In this document: positions 1 through 8,835 of the stretch, piece after piece
How positions within the stretch are numbered: position 1 is the stretch's first letter
How the letters are laid out: every line of letters begins with the position of its first letter
DNA from: Myxococcales bacterium
Lineage (GTDB): Bacteria; Myxococcota_A; UBA9160; UBA4427
Direction: 5' to 3'
Assembly: GCA_012959805.1 (NCBI GenBank)
Contig: DUCN01000026.1
Coordinates: 277,899 to 341,898 of the forward strand
Length of the DNA stretch: 64,000 bases
Notes under the pieces: generated by a model
Databases searched by the model: none
What the model was told of the DNA's origin: nothing
Seen by the model: only the letters and a program-made list of their open reading frames with translations
Position numbers and translations under genes: made by a program

Positions 1-1372
1 TCAGCGAAAATCCAAACGTGTCGTTGGTCGTTCGCCCGGCTCGATCGATGCCACCCGTATGCGGTTTCGAATCGAGGTTTTTCCCGAGCTCCTTCGCGAC
101 CTCACGACGAGCGTCATGGGTCGCCGCCGGGGTCAAACCATCCGGGCAACCGTCGGGGTCACGGTTTCCCTGCACATCCCCATGGACACAGAGCCCCTCC
201 GCAAGCGCTTCTGCCCGCCTCTGGGCGACGGTCGCATCCACCACTTGGGTTTCGTACTCCGCCACCTCCGGGTCCCGATATTGACGACCGTCCTGGCTAC
301 CGAGAAGTCCGCGGATTTGCCTCTGTAAGTCCAGGTTGAAATTTTGGGTTTCCCGACGGGTAACGAGAGTCGGATCGATAAAGCGGCTGTTCCCGTTGGT
401 TCCGATTGACTGGCCGACGAACGAATACTGGTCGAGACGACTTCCTCGAACAGCCATCAACCAGTCCATGTCGATATCGCCGGGCAGATCCGGCTGGAAG
501 AGAAACACGCCACGAAGCGCCCAATTCTCCCGATCGTTCATCTTCCTGGGTAGATGGGCATCCACCTTCGATTTGAAGTCGAGCGAACCGTCCCCACCCA
601 CGTCTAGTTGCACGTTCGGCTTCTCCCCACAAAAAGTCGCCCTGTCGGCACGCAACGCTCTATCGGGTAGGCCAGCGCAGAGGTTATTATAGGTGCCATC
701 TCGAGAAACCGTGCGAAATGAAATCCGCGCCCACAGCGATTCGTCGGTGATGGGGAACTGAACGGAACCCTCCAGATCGCGAGAATTGTAGTTGCCGAAT
801 TCCGCCTTCAGCGACGTACTGAAATCCCCTGTCGGCTTTCGTGAATAGACCTTGATCGCTCCGGCGGAAGCATTGCGGAAGGGCCCAGTCCCCTGTGGTC
901 CGCGGAGCACATTGGCTCCCTCGATGTCGAACAGCGAGCCAAGCTGCAAGGCTGGGTTGTTGAGCGGCACGTCGTCAGTATAAATGGCGACTGAGCCAGC
1001 GGCATTCGAGTTGAAGTCGTTGAGTCCAATTCCTCTAATGAAGAACGTCGGCGCTGTCGCGCCAGCGGTCACGATTTCGAGGTTCGGAGTGAAGTTGGCG
1101 ATGTCGGAGATGTCGGCTGCGCCGATCGCCTCGAGATCATCGGAGGAGAACGCGGTCACGGAGTTTGATCGAGCGACGTCGGCCAAAATTCCACCGGCGC
1201 TCGAACCGCTCACCACCATTTCCTCGACTCCCGCCCAGACATCGTCGCTGGATCCAGAGTCCTGAGCGGTGGCAGAGTTGATCGGCCAGAGCAGCGCAAA
1301 TCCGACGGCGAGGACTGCAACATTCCTGACCAAGTTTTGTGAGCGGGAAATTGAGAGATGCTTGGGCGTCAT
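1..1372 (-). CDS. TonB-dependent outer-membrane receptor (C-terminal part outside window)
   Basis: The reading frame opens at an ATG at 1372 behind GAGG and stays open to the left edge, giving about 457 codons. It is therefore the N-terminal half to two-thirds of a receptor. I read a signal peptide (hydrophobic core about 17-31, predicted cut after Ala36), a TonB-box-like EEMVVSG at 50-56, and a plug domain with IADISNFTPN-like and FFIRGIG segments around 80-115. The plug contains DVPLNNP and VLRGPQGT, followed by barrel strands. The family imports siderophores, vitamin B12, or oligomeric or hydrophobic organic substrates through the outer membrane using TonB energy. The substrate cannot be told from the visible part. 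The upstream region contains a palindrome that could be an operator. Confidence 0.93.
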   Translation of the reverse strand, partial: MTPKHLSISRSQNLVRNVAVLAVGFALLWPINSATAQDSGSSDDVWAGVEEMVVSGSSAGGILADVARSNSVTAFSSDDLEAIGAADISDIANFTPNLEIVTAGATAPTFFIRGIGLNDFNSNAAGSVAIYTDDVPLNNPALQLGSLFDIEGANVLRGPQGTGPFRNASAGAIKVYSRKPTGDFSTSLKAEFGNYNSRDLEGSVQFPITDESLWARISFRTVSRDGTYNNLCAGLPDRALRADRATFCGEKPNVQLDVGGDGSLDFKSKVDAHLPRKMNDRENWALRGVFLFQPDLPGDIDMDWLMAVRGSRLDQYSFVGQSIGTNGNSRFIDPTLVTRRETQNFNLDLQRQIRGLLGSQDGRQYRDPEVAEYETQVVDATVAQRRAEALAEGLCVHGDVQGNRDPDGCPDGLTPAATHDARREVAKELGKNLDSKPHTGGIDRAGRTTNDTFGFSL

Positions 1373-1785
1373 GAGTCCTCTAAAACGATTAGAACGATCT
1401 ACGATCCCTAGAAATGCAAAAAAGATCGCCAAGACCATCGATGGAGTGTGCGGCATTTCTATGACATTGCCATGCATGCCACGATCACACCACGACTGTG
1501 GGCATCTAACTCTGCGTCACTTAGATCTAAATACTACTTGCGGCACTCTCATCGAAACTACCCCTTGCGGCTCGGCTCAAATGTCTTTGTTGTGAAAATA
1601 CGAAAACCGGGGATTTCGACGTTCGCTCGCTGATAACCACAATTCAAACACAAATTAACCGTTAGCGCGAACGGTCGAGCTGTCTATACTGGAATGGATC
1701 AGTTCTGAACGTCGACGCCAACCGTTGGCCATCGACTTCGCCCGGTACACTCAAAAAACAATCAGACCGGCCACAGTGGGATTCA
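1373..1785. other. Intergenic region between divergent exported-protein genes
   Basis: This 413-base stretch separates the TonB receptor (leftward) from a barrel-like protein (rightward). I see no convincing gene. The right part is AT-richer and carries a palindrome and a possible promoter, annotated separately. Confidence 0.6.
1658..1675. promoter_or_regulatory. Palindrome with possible -10 element, candidate operator
   Basis: ACCGTT-AGCGCG-AACGGT is a perfect 6-bp inverted repeat with a 6-base spacer. A TATACT hexamer follows at 1685-1690 on the plus strand, placing the repeat about where a -35 element would be. A dimeric repressor of the TetR type could bind here, but that is inference from symmetry and position only. 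Confidence 0.35.
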
Positions 1786-2820
1786 ATGCCTCGAATAGCC
1801 TGCCGAATTTCACCCGTGCTCCGTTTCATTATCGTCATCGCCTTCGCGGTGACCAGCCTGCTTGTCGCCGACCGCTCCGTTGCCGACAGTCGAAGCGGAG
1901 CCGGATCGGACGCGAATCGCTGGATTCCCTCGCTGGGCATTACATTGGGAGCCACGATCCACGATCACGACGGCACCGCCGGTTCGGACGGGTTTCTTAA
2001 CGGACAATCGCTTGACGATCCACCACCGCCAGACCCATTGACTCGGTCGACACTCAACCGACCGGACGCAGCCGGAAGCCAGACCCTCAAAGCCATCAAC
2101 GTCGGCGGCGTTCTCGAAATCGAAACACCATCGATCCCAATCCCCTTCCTGCGACCCAGGATCTTCTTTGGAGGTGAGCTCGAGCATGTCTCCTCACAAG
2201 AGCGCAACCTCGCGACTGAAGGAAATCCGGAGCCCACTCTCACCGCTCCGGCAGGGAATTTATCTTTCAGTGCCGTCGAGCTGAACGGTCGCGGCACCCG
2301 GACAACATCTGATCTCGACAACATGCAGCTTGGCGCCTGGATTGGCGTATCGATCCCCGTCCAACTCGGTGACTGGAAAGTTTCGATCAAACCTTCCGCG
2401 CGCTACCTGAATCAAAAAGTGAACTTCACAGGAATTTTTTCCCATGGTATTCGTGACAACTTTGTAGATTCTGGAAATAGGCGCAGAGACTTCCCCACAA
2501 ATACCTTCTTGGTGCAAATTGAAGATTCGTTAGACGTCCACGCGATTGGCCCCGGGCTGGAGATCGAGATCGAGGTTGGAGCCATTCGATCGCTTTCTAC
2601 TTCGGTTTTCATCAACGGCGGGGCGTACCGGGTACTTTCCGATCGAGATATCCAAGTCAACTCCACGGGACTGGGTAGCACTAACAGCATTTCCGAAAAC
2701 TTTGAATTTGAGACGCAGTTTACGGCCGAGATCGATCCATGGCTCTACCGCGGCAACGTCGGGATGCGGTTCAAGTGGAAGGGCAGCCCCGAAGGATGGC
2801 TGTTTGGCTTGGGCGGCTGA
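1786..2820 (+). CDS. Exported outer-membrane beta-barrel-like protein, function unknown
   Basis: The 344-residue product begins with a signal peptide (hydrophobic 11-28, predicted cut near Ala33). The rest alternates polar and hydrophobic residues, with short aromatic-rich strands such as GGELEHV, GAWIGVSIPVQLGDWKVSIKPSARY and GNVGMRFKW. This is typical of an outer-membrane barrel or porin-like protein. I do not recognise a named family. It does not end in the usual terminal phenylalanine, so the barrel call is moderate. It diverges from the TonB receptor, so the two may share control through the palindrome between them. Confidence 0.75.
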   Translation: MPRIACRISPVLRFIIVIAFAVTSLLVADRSVADSRSGAGSDANRWIPSLGITLGATIHDHDGTAGSDGFLNGQSLDDPPPPDPLTRSTLNRPDAAGSQTLKAINVGGVLEIETPSIPIPFLRPRIFFGGELEHVSSQERNLATEGNPEPTLTAPAGNLSFSAVELNGRGTRTTSDLDNMQLGAWIGVSIPVQLGDWKVSIKPSARYLNQKVNFTGIFSHGIRDNFVDSGNRRRDFPTNTFLVQIEDSLDVHAIGPGLEIEIEVGAIRSLSTSVFINGGAYRVLSDRDIQVNSTGLGSTNSISENFEFETQFTAEIDPWLYRGNVGMRFKWKGSPEGWLFGLGG

Positions 2821-3174
2821 ACTCGGCGCTCCGCTCGCCGCGATTAACACGACACTCACCACCGCCCTACTCTCGCCCTCTCCACCCATCCGTGGTCTAC
2901 ATTCGCCGCTGTGAAATAGCCCGAACTTCCAGCGGGTGCCGCAGAGGCTGAGGCACCTGTAGCTGTAGCCCTGGCGACGATCCCGCCTAACGTCGACCCC
3001 ACTCGAATGCCCGCGGACCGTGAGCGGAATAAAAAACCCCGCGTATCCACGTCTGCATAAGGAGACGAAATACGCGGGGCCAAATTTTCATTTCGTATCC
3101 CGGCGACGGATCGAACAAATCGCCAACATGAGAACTGCGTCTAGACGAGTCTCTCGAACGACCGCATTCGGGTG
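2821..3174. other. Intergenic region between convergent genes
   Basis: This 354-base stretch lies between the barrel-like protein and the minus-strand lipoprotein gene. The only structure I find is the long hairpin at 3031-3079, annotated as a terminator. No coding signal is convincing. Confidence 0.6.
3031..3079 (-). terminator. Intrinsic terminator of the repeat-lipoprotein gene
   Basis: Read on the minus strand, ATACGCGGGG (3079-3070) pairs with CCCCGCGTAT (3046-3037), and an inner GTCT/AGAC pairing shortens the loop. A run of six T follows at 3036-3031. It lies about 95 bases past the stop of the minus-strand gene ending at 3175. A GC-rich 10-bp stem with a T tract is the classical Rho-independent signal. 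Confidence 0.75.
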
Positions 3175-4446
3175 TCAGTCCACCTCATCCGGATCGACGA
3201 ACCAAGCCGGCCTGAGGGCCAGACTCTTGCGCGTCTTCTCGGCTTGCTCCTTATATTTACGGATGCCGTCTCGCAGTTCACGCTTTACGCCCTCGTCGAG
3301 ATCAGTCGTCTCCGTCAGCCATACTTCAGCCGCTTCCTCGTCTGCCCTCAACCACTGCACTGCAATCTTCTTGAATACGCGTTCTCGGTCCCATGCGTCT
3401 TCGATATATCGGGTCCACTCCATCGCAGCGTCCGGGCGATTGAGGTTCGCCTGGCGATTGGCGTACATGATGATGGGACCCTGGGACTTCTCCGCTAAGC
3501 GGCTTTCCTCCGACAATCCCTCGACCCAGGCGTCCGATTCTTCCGGGAATGTGATCTGAAACCTTCGAAAAGAAGCGCGGATACCAGTCCGAACAGACGG
3601 CGATTCGGCGGACTGCGCCATGATCCAATCCATCGCGGCTACGCCGTCTTTTCGAACCCAAGAAGACGCGATCCATTTAGGCAGATCCTCTCCCAGCTTC
3701 GTATCGCAGATTTCTTCGCACCATCGGACGGCCCGCAGCGGGTCAGTCTTCGAGATGTCCCCGGCCAAACGCGAATACGCATACCCCCTATATTTCACAT
3801 CGCCCGTGAGCGTGGTGACCCAAGCTATCGCCGCGTCCGTCCCTTCCCGGGCAAGCTTGTTCTTGATGAGTTCGCTGATAGCTCGCTGCCGGTCGTCGTT
3901 TTTTCCTCGGAGGTCTCGGATGAAATCGTCGAGATCTGGCTTCCCAGAGTCGTACCAGCCCCGCACAAACGCTCGCAGCATCGTGGCATCCCATTCACGT
4001 AGGGAATACATCCCTACTTTGAAGTCGACGCGAAGCGACTCTGGATCCCGGCGAGCCCACTCATAAACTGTCTCGTTGAACATCGTTGCTTTCGAACGCT
4101 CATCGCGCTCGTTGCGCATCACCCATTTCGTCGCCGCCTCTGGATCAGATTTCGCCCAAGCGGTGACGATCAGAACGCGTTCGAATTCACGAAACGGAAT
4201 TTTCAGGTCGCTCATGACCGATTCCAAAACGTCTGGTCGGTCAACGGGAACCTCTCGGAGTGCCGCTATGAGACGATCTGTGCGATCGAATCGGTCGGAC
4301 ATTTCGAGGATCTCAATTATCGTCGCGACCGGGTCGTCGCCGAGATTGACTCTGGCCGACGCGGCCTGATCGGCTTCAGGCGAGCAAGCCGCGAAGCTGA
4401 GAGAGAGAATGACTAAGAACGTGAGATAGCGAAGTCTAGTTTTCAT
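3175..4446 (-). CDS. Lipoprotein with alpha-helical W-A repeats, function unknown
   Basis: I place the start at the ATG at 4446, because this gives a clean lipoprotein signal peptide (MKTRLRYLTF..., lipobox FAAC with Cys21) and a 423-residue product. A start 23 codons upstream is also open. The mature part is helical and carries recurring D-x-x-A-A-x-x-W units at about 101, 204, 235, 267, 338 and 369 (for example DPEAATKWV, DPLRAVRW, DGVAAMDW, DEEAAEVW). This suggests a solenoid scaffold of 30-35-residue units. I do not recognise the family. A strong terminator lies downstream. Confidence 0.85.
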   Translation of the reverse strand: MKTRLRYLTFLVILSLSFAACSPEADQAASARVNLGDDPVATIIEILEMSDRFDRTDRLIAALREVPVDRPDVLESVMSDLKIPFREFERVLIVTAWAKSDPEAATKWVMRNERDERSKATMFNETVYEWARRDPESLRVDFKVGMYSLREWDATMLRAFVRGWYDSGKPDLDDFIRDLRGKNDDRQRAISELIKNKLAREGTDAAIAWVTTLTGDVKYRGYAYSRLAGDISKTDPLRAVRWCEEICDTKLGEDLPKWIASSWVRKDGVAAMDWIMAQSAESPSVRTGIRASFRRFQITFPEESDAWVEGLSEESRLAEKSQGPIIMYANRQANLNRPDAAMEWTRYIEDAWDRERVFKKIAVQWLRADEEAAEVWLTETTDLDEGVKRELRDGIRKYKEQAEKTRKSLALRPAWFVDPDEVD

Positions 4447-4556
4447 CGCGCCGAGTATACGGAACTCAACTGAATTCGAAACAAAATCGAAGCTCTGCCG
4501 TCTCGCCCGACACACTTTTGCTAGAAATCCTCGGGCGGGATGCCTATCAAATCGAC

Positions 4557-6191
4557 TCAGCGTATTTCGAGAACTTTCAGGGGAAGAATAAACGCGTCGA
4601 CGAACTGATTCGCTGTCTCTTTGGCGCGCCTTCTCCCGTCGGCATCGTCATGAAAGACCGGAACCGTGACTCGAACGACGACACGCGGGCAACCATTCTC
4701 GGATTCGCCGCACCCAGCCAGTCCGAGAAGCGAGAGTAGGCTTTCACCCAGCAATCCACGATCGCGAACGCGCCACGCGATGACGTAACTGAATTTCGAG
4801 TGATCGGCCCTCGCGACGATCGCTTCCTGCGCGTCGAGGCCGAACTGCCAGACCTTCGCGGCATCGCGGGACACGACGGTCCAATCGCTTGCCGGCAAAA
4901 CGACCTTCGAGTCGGGCATTCGGTCGAGACCGGAGGGCTTGGGCGTCTCCCACGCGATAAACAAGTCGGCAAGTTGGGCGCCAGTCGGCCCATCTGGAGT
5001 TCGGTACTCCCAATGAAGTTGGGGGTTAGCGGGTGTGCTGTAGGGGAAGAAGTAGTCGAGTTTCAGCTTCTTCCCCGTCCATCGACCGAGCGACGTCGGA
5101 AGATCGTAGGCGGCTTGATCGGTAGGACCCGGCGCCTCGCGCAGAACCGGAATCAAGATCGAGAACCCCACCAGCACGATCGGCAGGGACGGGCCGAAAG
5201 TTCTCCAGCCGGAGGGGAAGAGCGAGCTCCCTTCGGATTCTTCCCTGTTGGGCCCAGCAGAGCGCGGCCCGACAGGATCAGCATCACCCTGAAGCCGCAC
5301 GGCGATCGCATAGAGTGCGACCGCACCGATCAGCAAAACCGCAATTCCCTGTGGGGTATGGCTCTCGAAAAACTCGGCCTTGAGTTCCTCTTGCGTGAGC
5401 ATGACGAGGCATGCACGCAGGATGTTCAACCCAATGCCCAGGGGGATGGAGGCGGCCACTACCCAGAGCGTTCGACGAAACGAAATTTCGCGCAGCTCGG
5501 AAGCCGCGAGGGCGACCACCGAAAGGACCTGAATCCCTCGCCAACCACTACAGGCCTCGATGATTACGAACGCATGGTTCCCGAGGCGAAGCTCCGTCCC
5601 TTCCAGTTGGGGTGCATAGCCGGCGAGACGGAGGACCTGATTCGCTCCGTCAGCGGTCAGATTTTGTAGTCGCCAAATGATCTCCGCCTGCAGCGGCGCC
5701 GGTGGCGGGAAGGCAAGCATGAGCGCGGCACATGGCATCACCATCACAGCGACTGCGCTTCGCCCCCCCCATGCGCCAGCCAATGTCGCGATCGTGAGAC
5801 ACAAGACCGGAATGAGAAGCGCCTGCGCACTGACCCAAACCGCCCACCAGAACGCTGGAAGAATTGCGATCGCAGCGACGTATTGGATCCAACCGATCGA
5901 TTCCCTTTGAGTTTCCGCAAGCGCGTGTCGGCGGCTCCAAAGAAACCAGGCTGCGATGAAGACCGAGACCGCCCCCGAATCGCGATTCGGAATAAAGAAC
6001 CAGTACTCGAATTCAGCCGGATCCGTTAGGCCGAAGGGAGTGATCAGAATCGACCGGAATGCCACCACCACACATAGAACGATGAAGATGGACAACCAGG
6101 TCGCCTGCCCTGGCCAGCCCAAGCGGGACGCGGCGGAAGCATCATTCATGGGCGTCGTCTCTTGCGAGCCATTCGATTCATTTGATGCCAT
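4557..6191 (-). CDS. Exosortase fused to EpsI-like domain
   Basis: The 544-residue polytopic membrane protein has hydrophobic segments from about 30 to 300. It carries the exosortase triad: Cys214 in IEACSGWRG, Arg259 in LNILRA and His278 in FFESHTPQG. Exosortases are transpeptidases that process PEP-CTERM-type tails on exported proteins, often in exopolysaccridge-linked exopolysaccharide systems. Residues about 320-544 resemble the EpsI (DUF3485) domain that commonly follows. The site-2 protease gene ends 7 bases upstream, so the two are probably co-transcribed. I found no protein with a recognisable sorting tail in this window. Confidence 0.9.
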   Translation of the reverse strand: MASNESNGSQETTPMNDASAASRLGWPGQATWLSIFIVLCVVVAFRSILITPFGLTDPAEFEYWFFIPNRDSGAVSVFIAAWFLWSRRHALAETQRESIGWIQYVAAIAILPAFWWAVWVSAQALLIPVLCLTIATLAGAWGGRSAVAVMVMPCAALMLAFPPPAPLQAEIIWRLQNLTADGANQVLRLAGYAPQLEGTELRLGNHAFVIIEACSGWRGIQVLSVVALAASELREISFRRTLWVVAASIPLGIGLNILRACLVMLTQEELKAEFFESHTPQGIAVLLIGAVALYAIAVRLQGDADPVGPRSAGPNREESEGSSLFPSGWRTFGPSLPIVLVGFSILIPVLREAPGPTDQAAYDLPTSLGRWTGKKLKLDYFFPYSTPANPQLHWEYRTPDGPTGAQLADLFIAWETPKPSGLDRMPDSKVVLPASDWTVVSRDAAKVWQFGLDAQEAIVARADHSKFSYVIAWRVRDRGLLGESLLSLLGLAGCGESENGCPRVVVRVTVPVFHDDADGRRRAKETANQFVDAFILPLKVLEIR

Positions 6192-6198
6192 CAGTCAA

Positions 6199-6978
6199 TC
6201 AGCCGTATCGCACGCCCGGATAGAGGAGACCGATCGAAAAGAGCAGGAAGGGGAAAAAGATCTCTCCAACCAGATTCCAGACGATGACGATCCCTATGAG
6301 TCCTATCATCGGCTGATGAATCAGTCCCCTGTAGGCCTCCAGCCATCGGTCGGGCAGGATCAGAGGGAGCGCGCCGCTGCCGTCGAGCGGCGGAAGCGGA
6401 ATCATATTCAGGACGAAGAGCAGTAGATTCAGAGAAAAAAAGATACTGAGAAGAAATGCGCTCCCAGCCGCCAACCCGGCCGAATCTCCGACCGCGGCCG
6501 TGATCTGACTGAAATGAATGGATGACGGCGCCTCGAAGATCCCGAATGACATGCCGACGCGAACGAGAAGCGCTGCAACGATGACGAGACCCAGATTCGC
6601 CGCAGGGCCTGCCAGGGCCATCCATGCGGCACGTTTTGGATAGCGTTCCGCCCAGCGCGGATCATAGGGCGCACTCGCATAGCCCATAGGCCATCCCATC
6701 ATCGCAACACTGAGAATCGGCAGGATGACCATGCCAAAGGGTTCCCGTTTCATGTGTGGAACCGGGTCGAGGGAAACCTGACCGCCGTTATAAGCAGTGA
6801 GGTCGCCGCCTAACTTCGCGGCCAGCGCGTGCGAGGCTTCATGCACCGTGACTGCAAAAACAAAAACGCCGTAGAACGCGATCGCTTCGATAGGGTCTGT
6901 CAAGAATCCTACGCCTCGAATACGAAACCACGCGCACGATCCGACGCGGGCGAGAAAGTGACTGGGGAGCATAGTCAA
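6199..6978 (-). CDS. Site-2 protease family (M50) membrane metalloprotease
   Basis: The 259-residue integral membrane protein carries the zinc motif HEASH at 46-50 and the second conserved site NMIPLPPLDG with Asp199. GPAAN lies at 124-128 between membrane helices. This is the minimal M50 core without a PDZ domain, like the compact site-2 proteases that cut membrane-embedded substrates. ATG 6978 is used; a second ATG lies two codons in. The exosortase follows after 7 bases and the transglutaminase-like lipoprotein lies 46 bases upstream on the same strand, suggesting one transcription unit. The substrate is unknown. Confidence 0.9.
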   Translation of the reverse strand: MTMLPSHFLARVGSCAWFRIRGVGFLTDPIEAIAFYGVFVFAVTVHEASHALAAKLGGDLTAYNGGQVSLDPVPHMKREPFGMVILPILSVAMMGWPMGYASAPYDPRWAERYPKRAAWMALAGPAANLGLVIVAALLVRVGMSFGIFEAPSSIHFSQITAAVGDSAGLAAGSAFLLSIFFSLNLLLFVLNMIPLPPLDGSGALPLILPDRWLEAYRGLIHQPMIGLIGIVIVWNLVGEIFFPFLLFSIGLLYPGVRYG

Positions 6979-7024
6979 TCCTATGGTTGATCCAAGGGTT
7001 GACCCGGCACTTCGCGCGAAGTGC

Positions 7025-7930
7025 CTATGGAAGTTTGCTTTCGATCATCGTCGTCCCGCCCCGCACGCGTGTTTCCATGATCATGAGATTGTGCTCCGCC
7101 GACCCGAACGCCGTATCGAGCTCGACCGCACGTTGATAGGCCAGACGCGCTTGATCGAATTGTCCCAATCGCGTGTAGGCGATACCAAGATTGTTCCAGG
7201 CTCGACCCAGCCTTGGCTCGATTTGAGTCGCCAGTTCGAATCCCTTTTGTGCAACGCTCCAGACGGCCATCAGATCAGCGCCCTTCTCATTGAGGACGCG
7301 CTGGCCGGCCACGTTGTTGATCAAATGTGCGTAGGCAGTCAGGTCATCAATGGGTCGGATATCGACGCCCTCTTCGACCAGGCCGAGGAAGTCGATTGAC
7401 ATTCGCACGCTCTTCGCAAGCACGATGACGACCATGTGATCCGATAGAACAGTGACTTCGCGAAATTCATGAGTGATGGGCGTGAGCGTCCGGGCCTCGG
7501 CGAAGTAGATGGGCCATCCAAGACTTCTGCCCAGACCAACGAGAACGGTCGCAAGTGCCACACAGTCTCCGCGACCCGACTTGATCGTCGCCTTCGCGTT
7601 CGCCGACACCGCCCAATCGTATTTTAGCCCCAGGCCAGTCGGCTTCGGGTCGGAGAGAAAGGAAACCAGAGCACGCACTCGGCTCGCACCCGGCGGGGCG
7701 GACATCACTCGTCGTTCCGCGAGAATACTGATGTCTCTCGTGACTTCGAACGGCGGGCGACCAAGCTCGCCAGACAGCGTTGGGACACGCTCGCGCAGCT
7801 CGGCTCGAAATTCCTCCGATCGATAACTCAGCCGTTGATCCGATGAAGAATTCGAAGCGCAACCGCAAAGTCCGATCAGAACGATCAGCCAGGCGGTCAA
7901 GCGCGCTCGATGCATCCAATGCCAATGCAT
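7025..7930 (-). CDS. Transglutaminase-like lipoprotein with TPR domain
   Basis: The 301-residue product starts with a lipoprotein signal (lipobox LCGC, Cys24). A transglutaminase-like papain-fold core follows, with Cys123 (GRGDCVALA), His165 (SDHMVV) and Asp180 (SIDFLG) as the likely triad. The C-terminal part from about 215 holds tetratricopeptide repeats (RAWNNLGIAYTRLGQFDQARLAYQRAVELD). Such proteins sit at the outer membrane and may act as periplasmic cysteine peptidases or amide-forming enzymes. It heads the cluster with the site-2 protease and exosortase, so a role in envelope protein processing is plausible but inferred. Confidence 0.85.
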   Translation of the reverse strand: MHWHWMHRARLTAWLIVLIGLCGCASNSSSDQRLSYRSEEFRAELRERVPTLSGELGRPPFEVTRDISILAERRVMSAPPGASRVRALVSFLSDPKPTGLGLKYDWAVSANAKATIKSGRGDCVALATVLVGLGRSLGWPIYFAEARTLTPITHEFREVTVLSDHMVVIVLAKSVRMSIDFLGLVEEGVDIRPIDDLTAYAHLINNVAGQRVLNEKGADLMAVWSVAQKGFELATQIEPRLGRAWNNLGIAYTRLGQFDQARLAYQRAVELDTAFGSAEHNLMIMETRVRGGTTMIESKLP

Positions 7931-8049
7931 ACTGAATCATACCATCTGGACCTCGCCTCTCCCGGACCCATCTGGCAACGACGATGCTGAGCATGAGGCT
8001 GGCGCCCCGGTCGAATCGTGACACTCCCATGCGCGCTAGGGTCTAGAAT

Positions 8050-8835
8050 ATGACGATTCGTCGGATTGCCCGCTTCTTCGCCCTCGCCCTGGCCGTCATC
8101 TTGACAGGCTCGTTGCCTCTGCTCCGTTGGATGCTCACGCACTTTAAGGAGCCGTCGGTCGATCCAGCCCGGGCGCTCAGCGCTTCGATCGAGCGTTCTC
8201 GACGAGCAGTCACTGTTCGATACTCGGGAACCTCGACACCTCTCTTCTCTGACCGCGTCACGCATTGGATGGTCGACGGGTGGTTTTCGCGGTTCGGCCC
8301 CCTCGACGTCCTTTTCTCCGAGATGGGCCCGGATGTCGATGCCGTTGCGCGCGGCCTTGAGAACAACCAGATTGAAGACTCGGCGGTCGTCATCCCGACT
8401 CATTCCCATTTTGATCATGCGATGGATGCGCCGGAGGTTGCGCGGCGCACCGGCGCGGTCTTGCTCGGCTCCGAGTCCACGGCGAATATCGCCCGCGGCT
8501 GGGGACTCTCGGAGGATCAGATCAGGGTCGCGGTCTCCGGAGAAAGCATTCACTGCGGCGATTTCACGATCACCCTGATCGACACGCAACATTTCGCCTT
8601 TCCCAATCCGGCGCTGGCGAAGCAGGCCTTGTCCGATCCCATGATCACCGCGCCCCTCACCGGACCATTCACCGGACCGGTTTGGGCTTCGAGCCTCGCC
8701 AATCGCAGTGGCACAAAGCAGACCTTGAAATTCCTCAAACAAAAGGAAGCGAGCCACAGTGAAATTCGCTTCTCGACCCTCCCTCGCTTCGACGAGGTCG
8801 TGCCCTTCCAAGCGCCAGGAGTGCAACCGCAATGA
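8050..8835 (+). CDS. Metallo-beta-lactamase-fold hydrolase, probably internally deleted
   Basis: The 261-residue product has an N-terminal signal or anchor (10-28) and the metal motif HSHFDH at 118-123, typical of the metallo-beta-lactamase fold. After DPMITAPL (about 203) the sequence jumps to a tail, TGPFTGP...RFSTLPRFDEVV, that in relatives (from memory) follows a region with the remaining metal ligands. Roughly 90-100 residues seem to be missing in frame. Two CACCGGACC copies lie at the junction. The stop overlaps the next start (ATGA), so translation is coupled to the flavoenzyme gene. The product is probably inactive or altered. Confidence 0.75.
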   Translation: MTIRRIARFFALALAVILTGSLPLLRWMLTHFKEPSVDPARALSASIERSRRAVTVRYSGTSTPLFSDRVTHWMVDGWFSRFGPLDVLFSEMGPDVDAVARGLENNQIEDSAVVIPTHSHFDHAMDAPEVARRTGAVLLGSESTANIARGWGLSEDQIRVAVSGESIHCGDFTITLIDTQHFAFPNPALAKQALSDPMITAPLTGPFTGPVWASSLANRSGTKQTLKFLKQKEASHSEIRFSTLPRFDEVVPFQAPGVQPQ

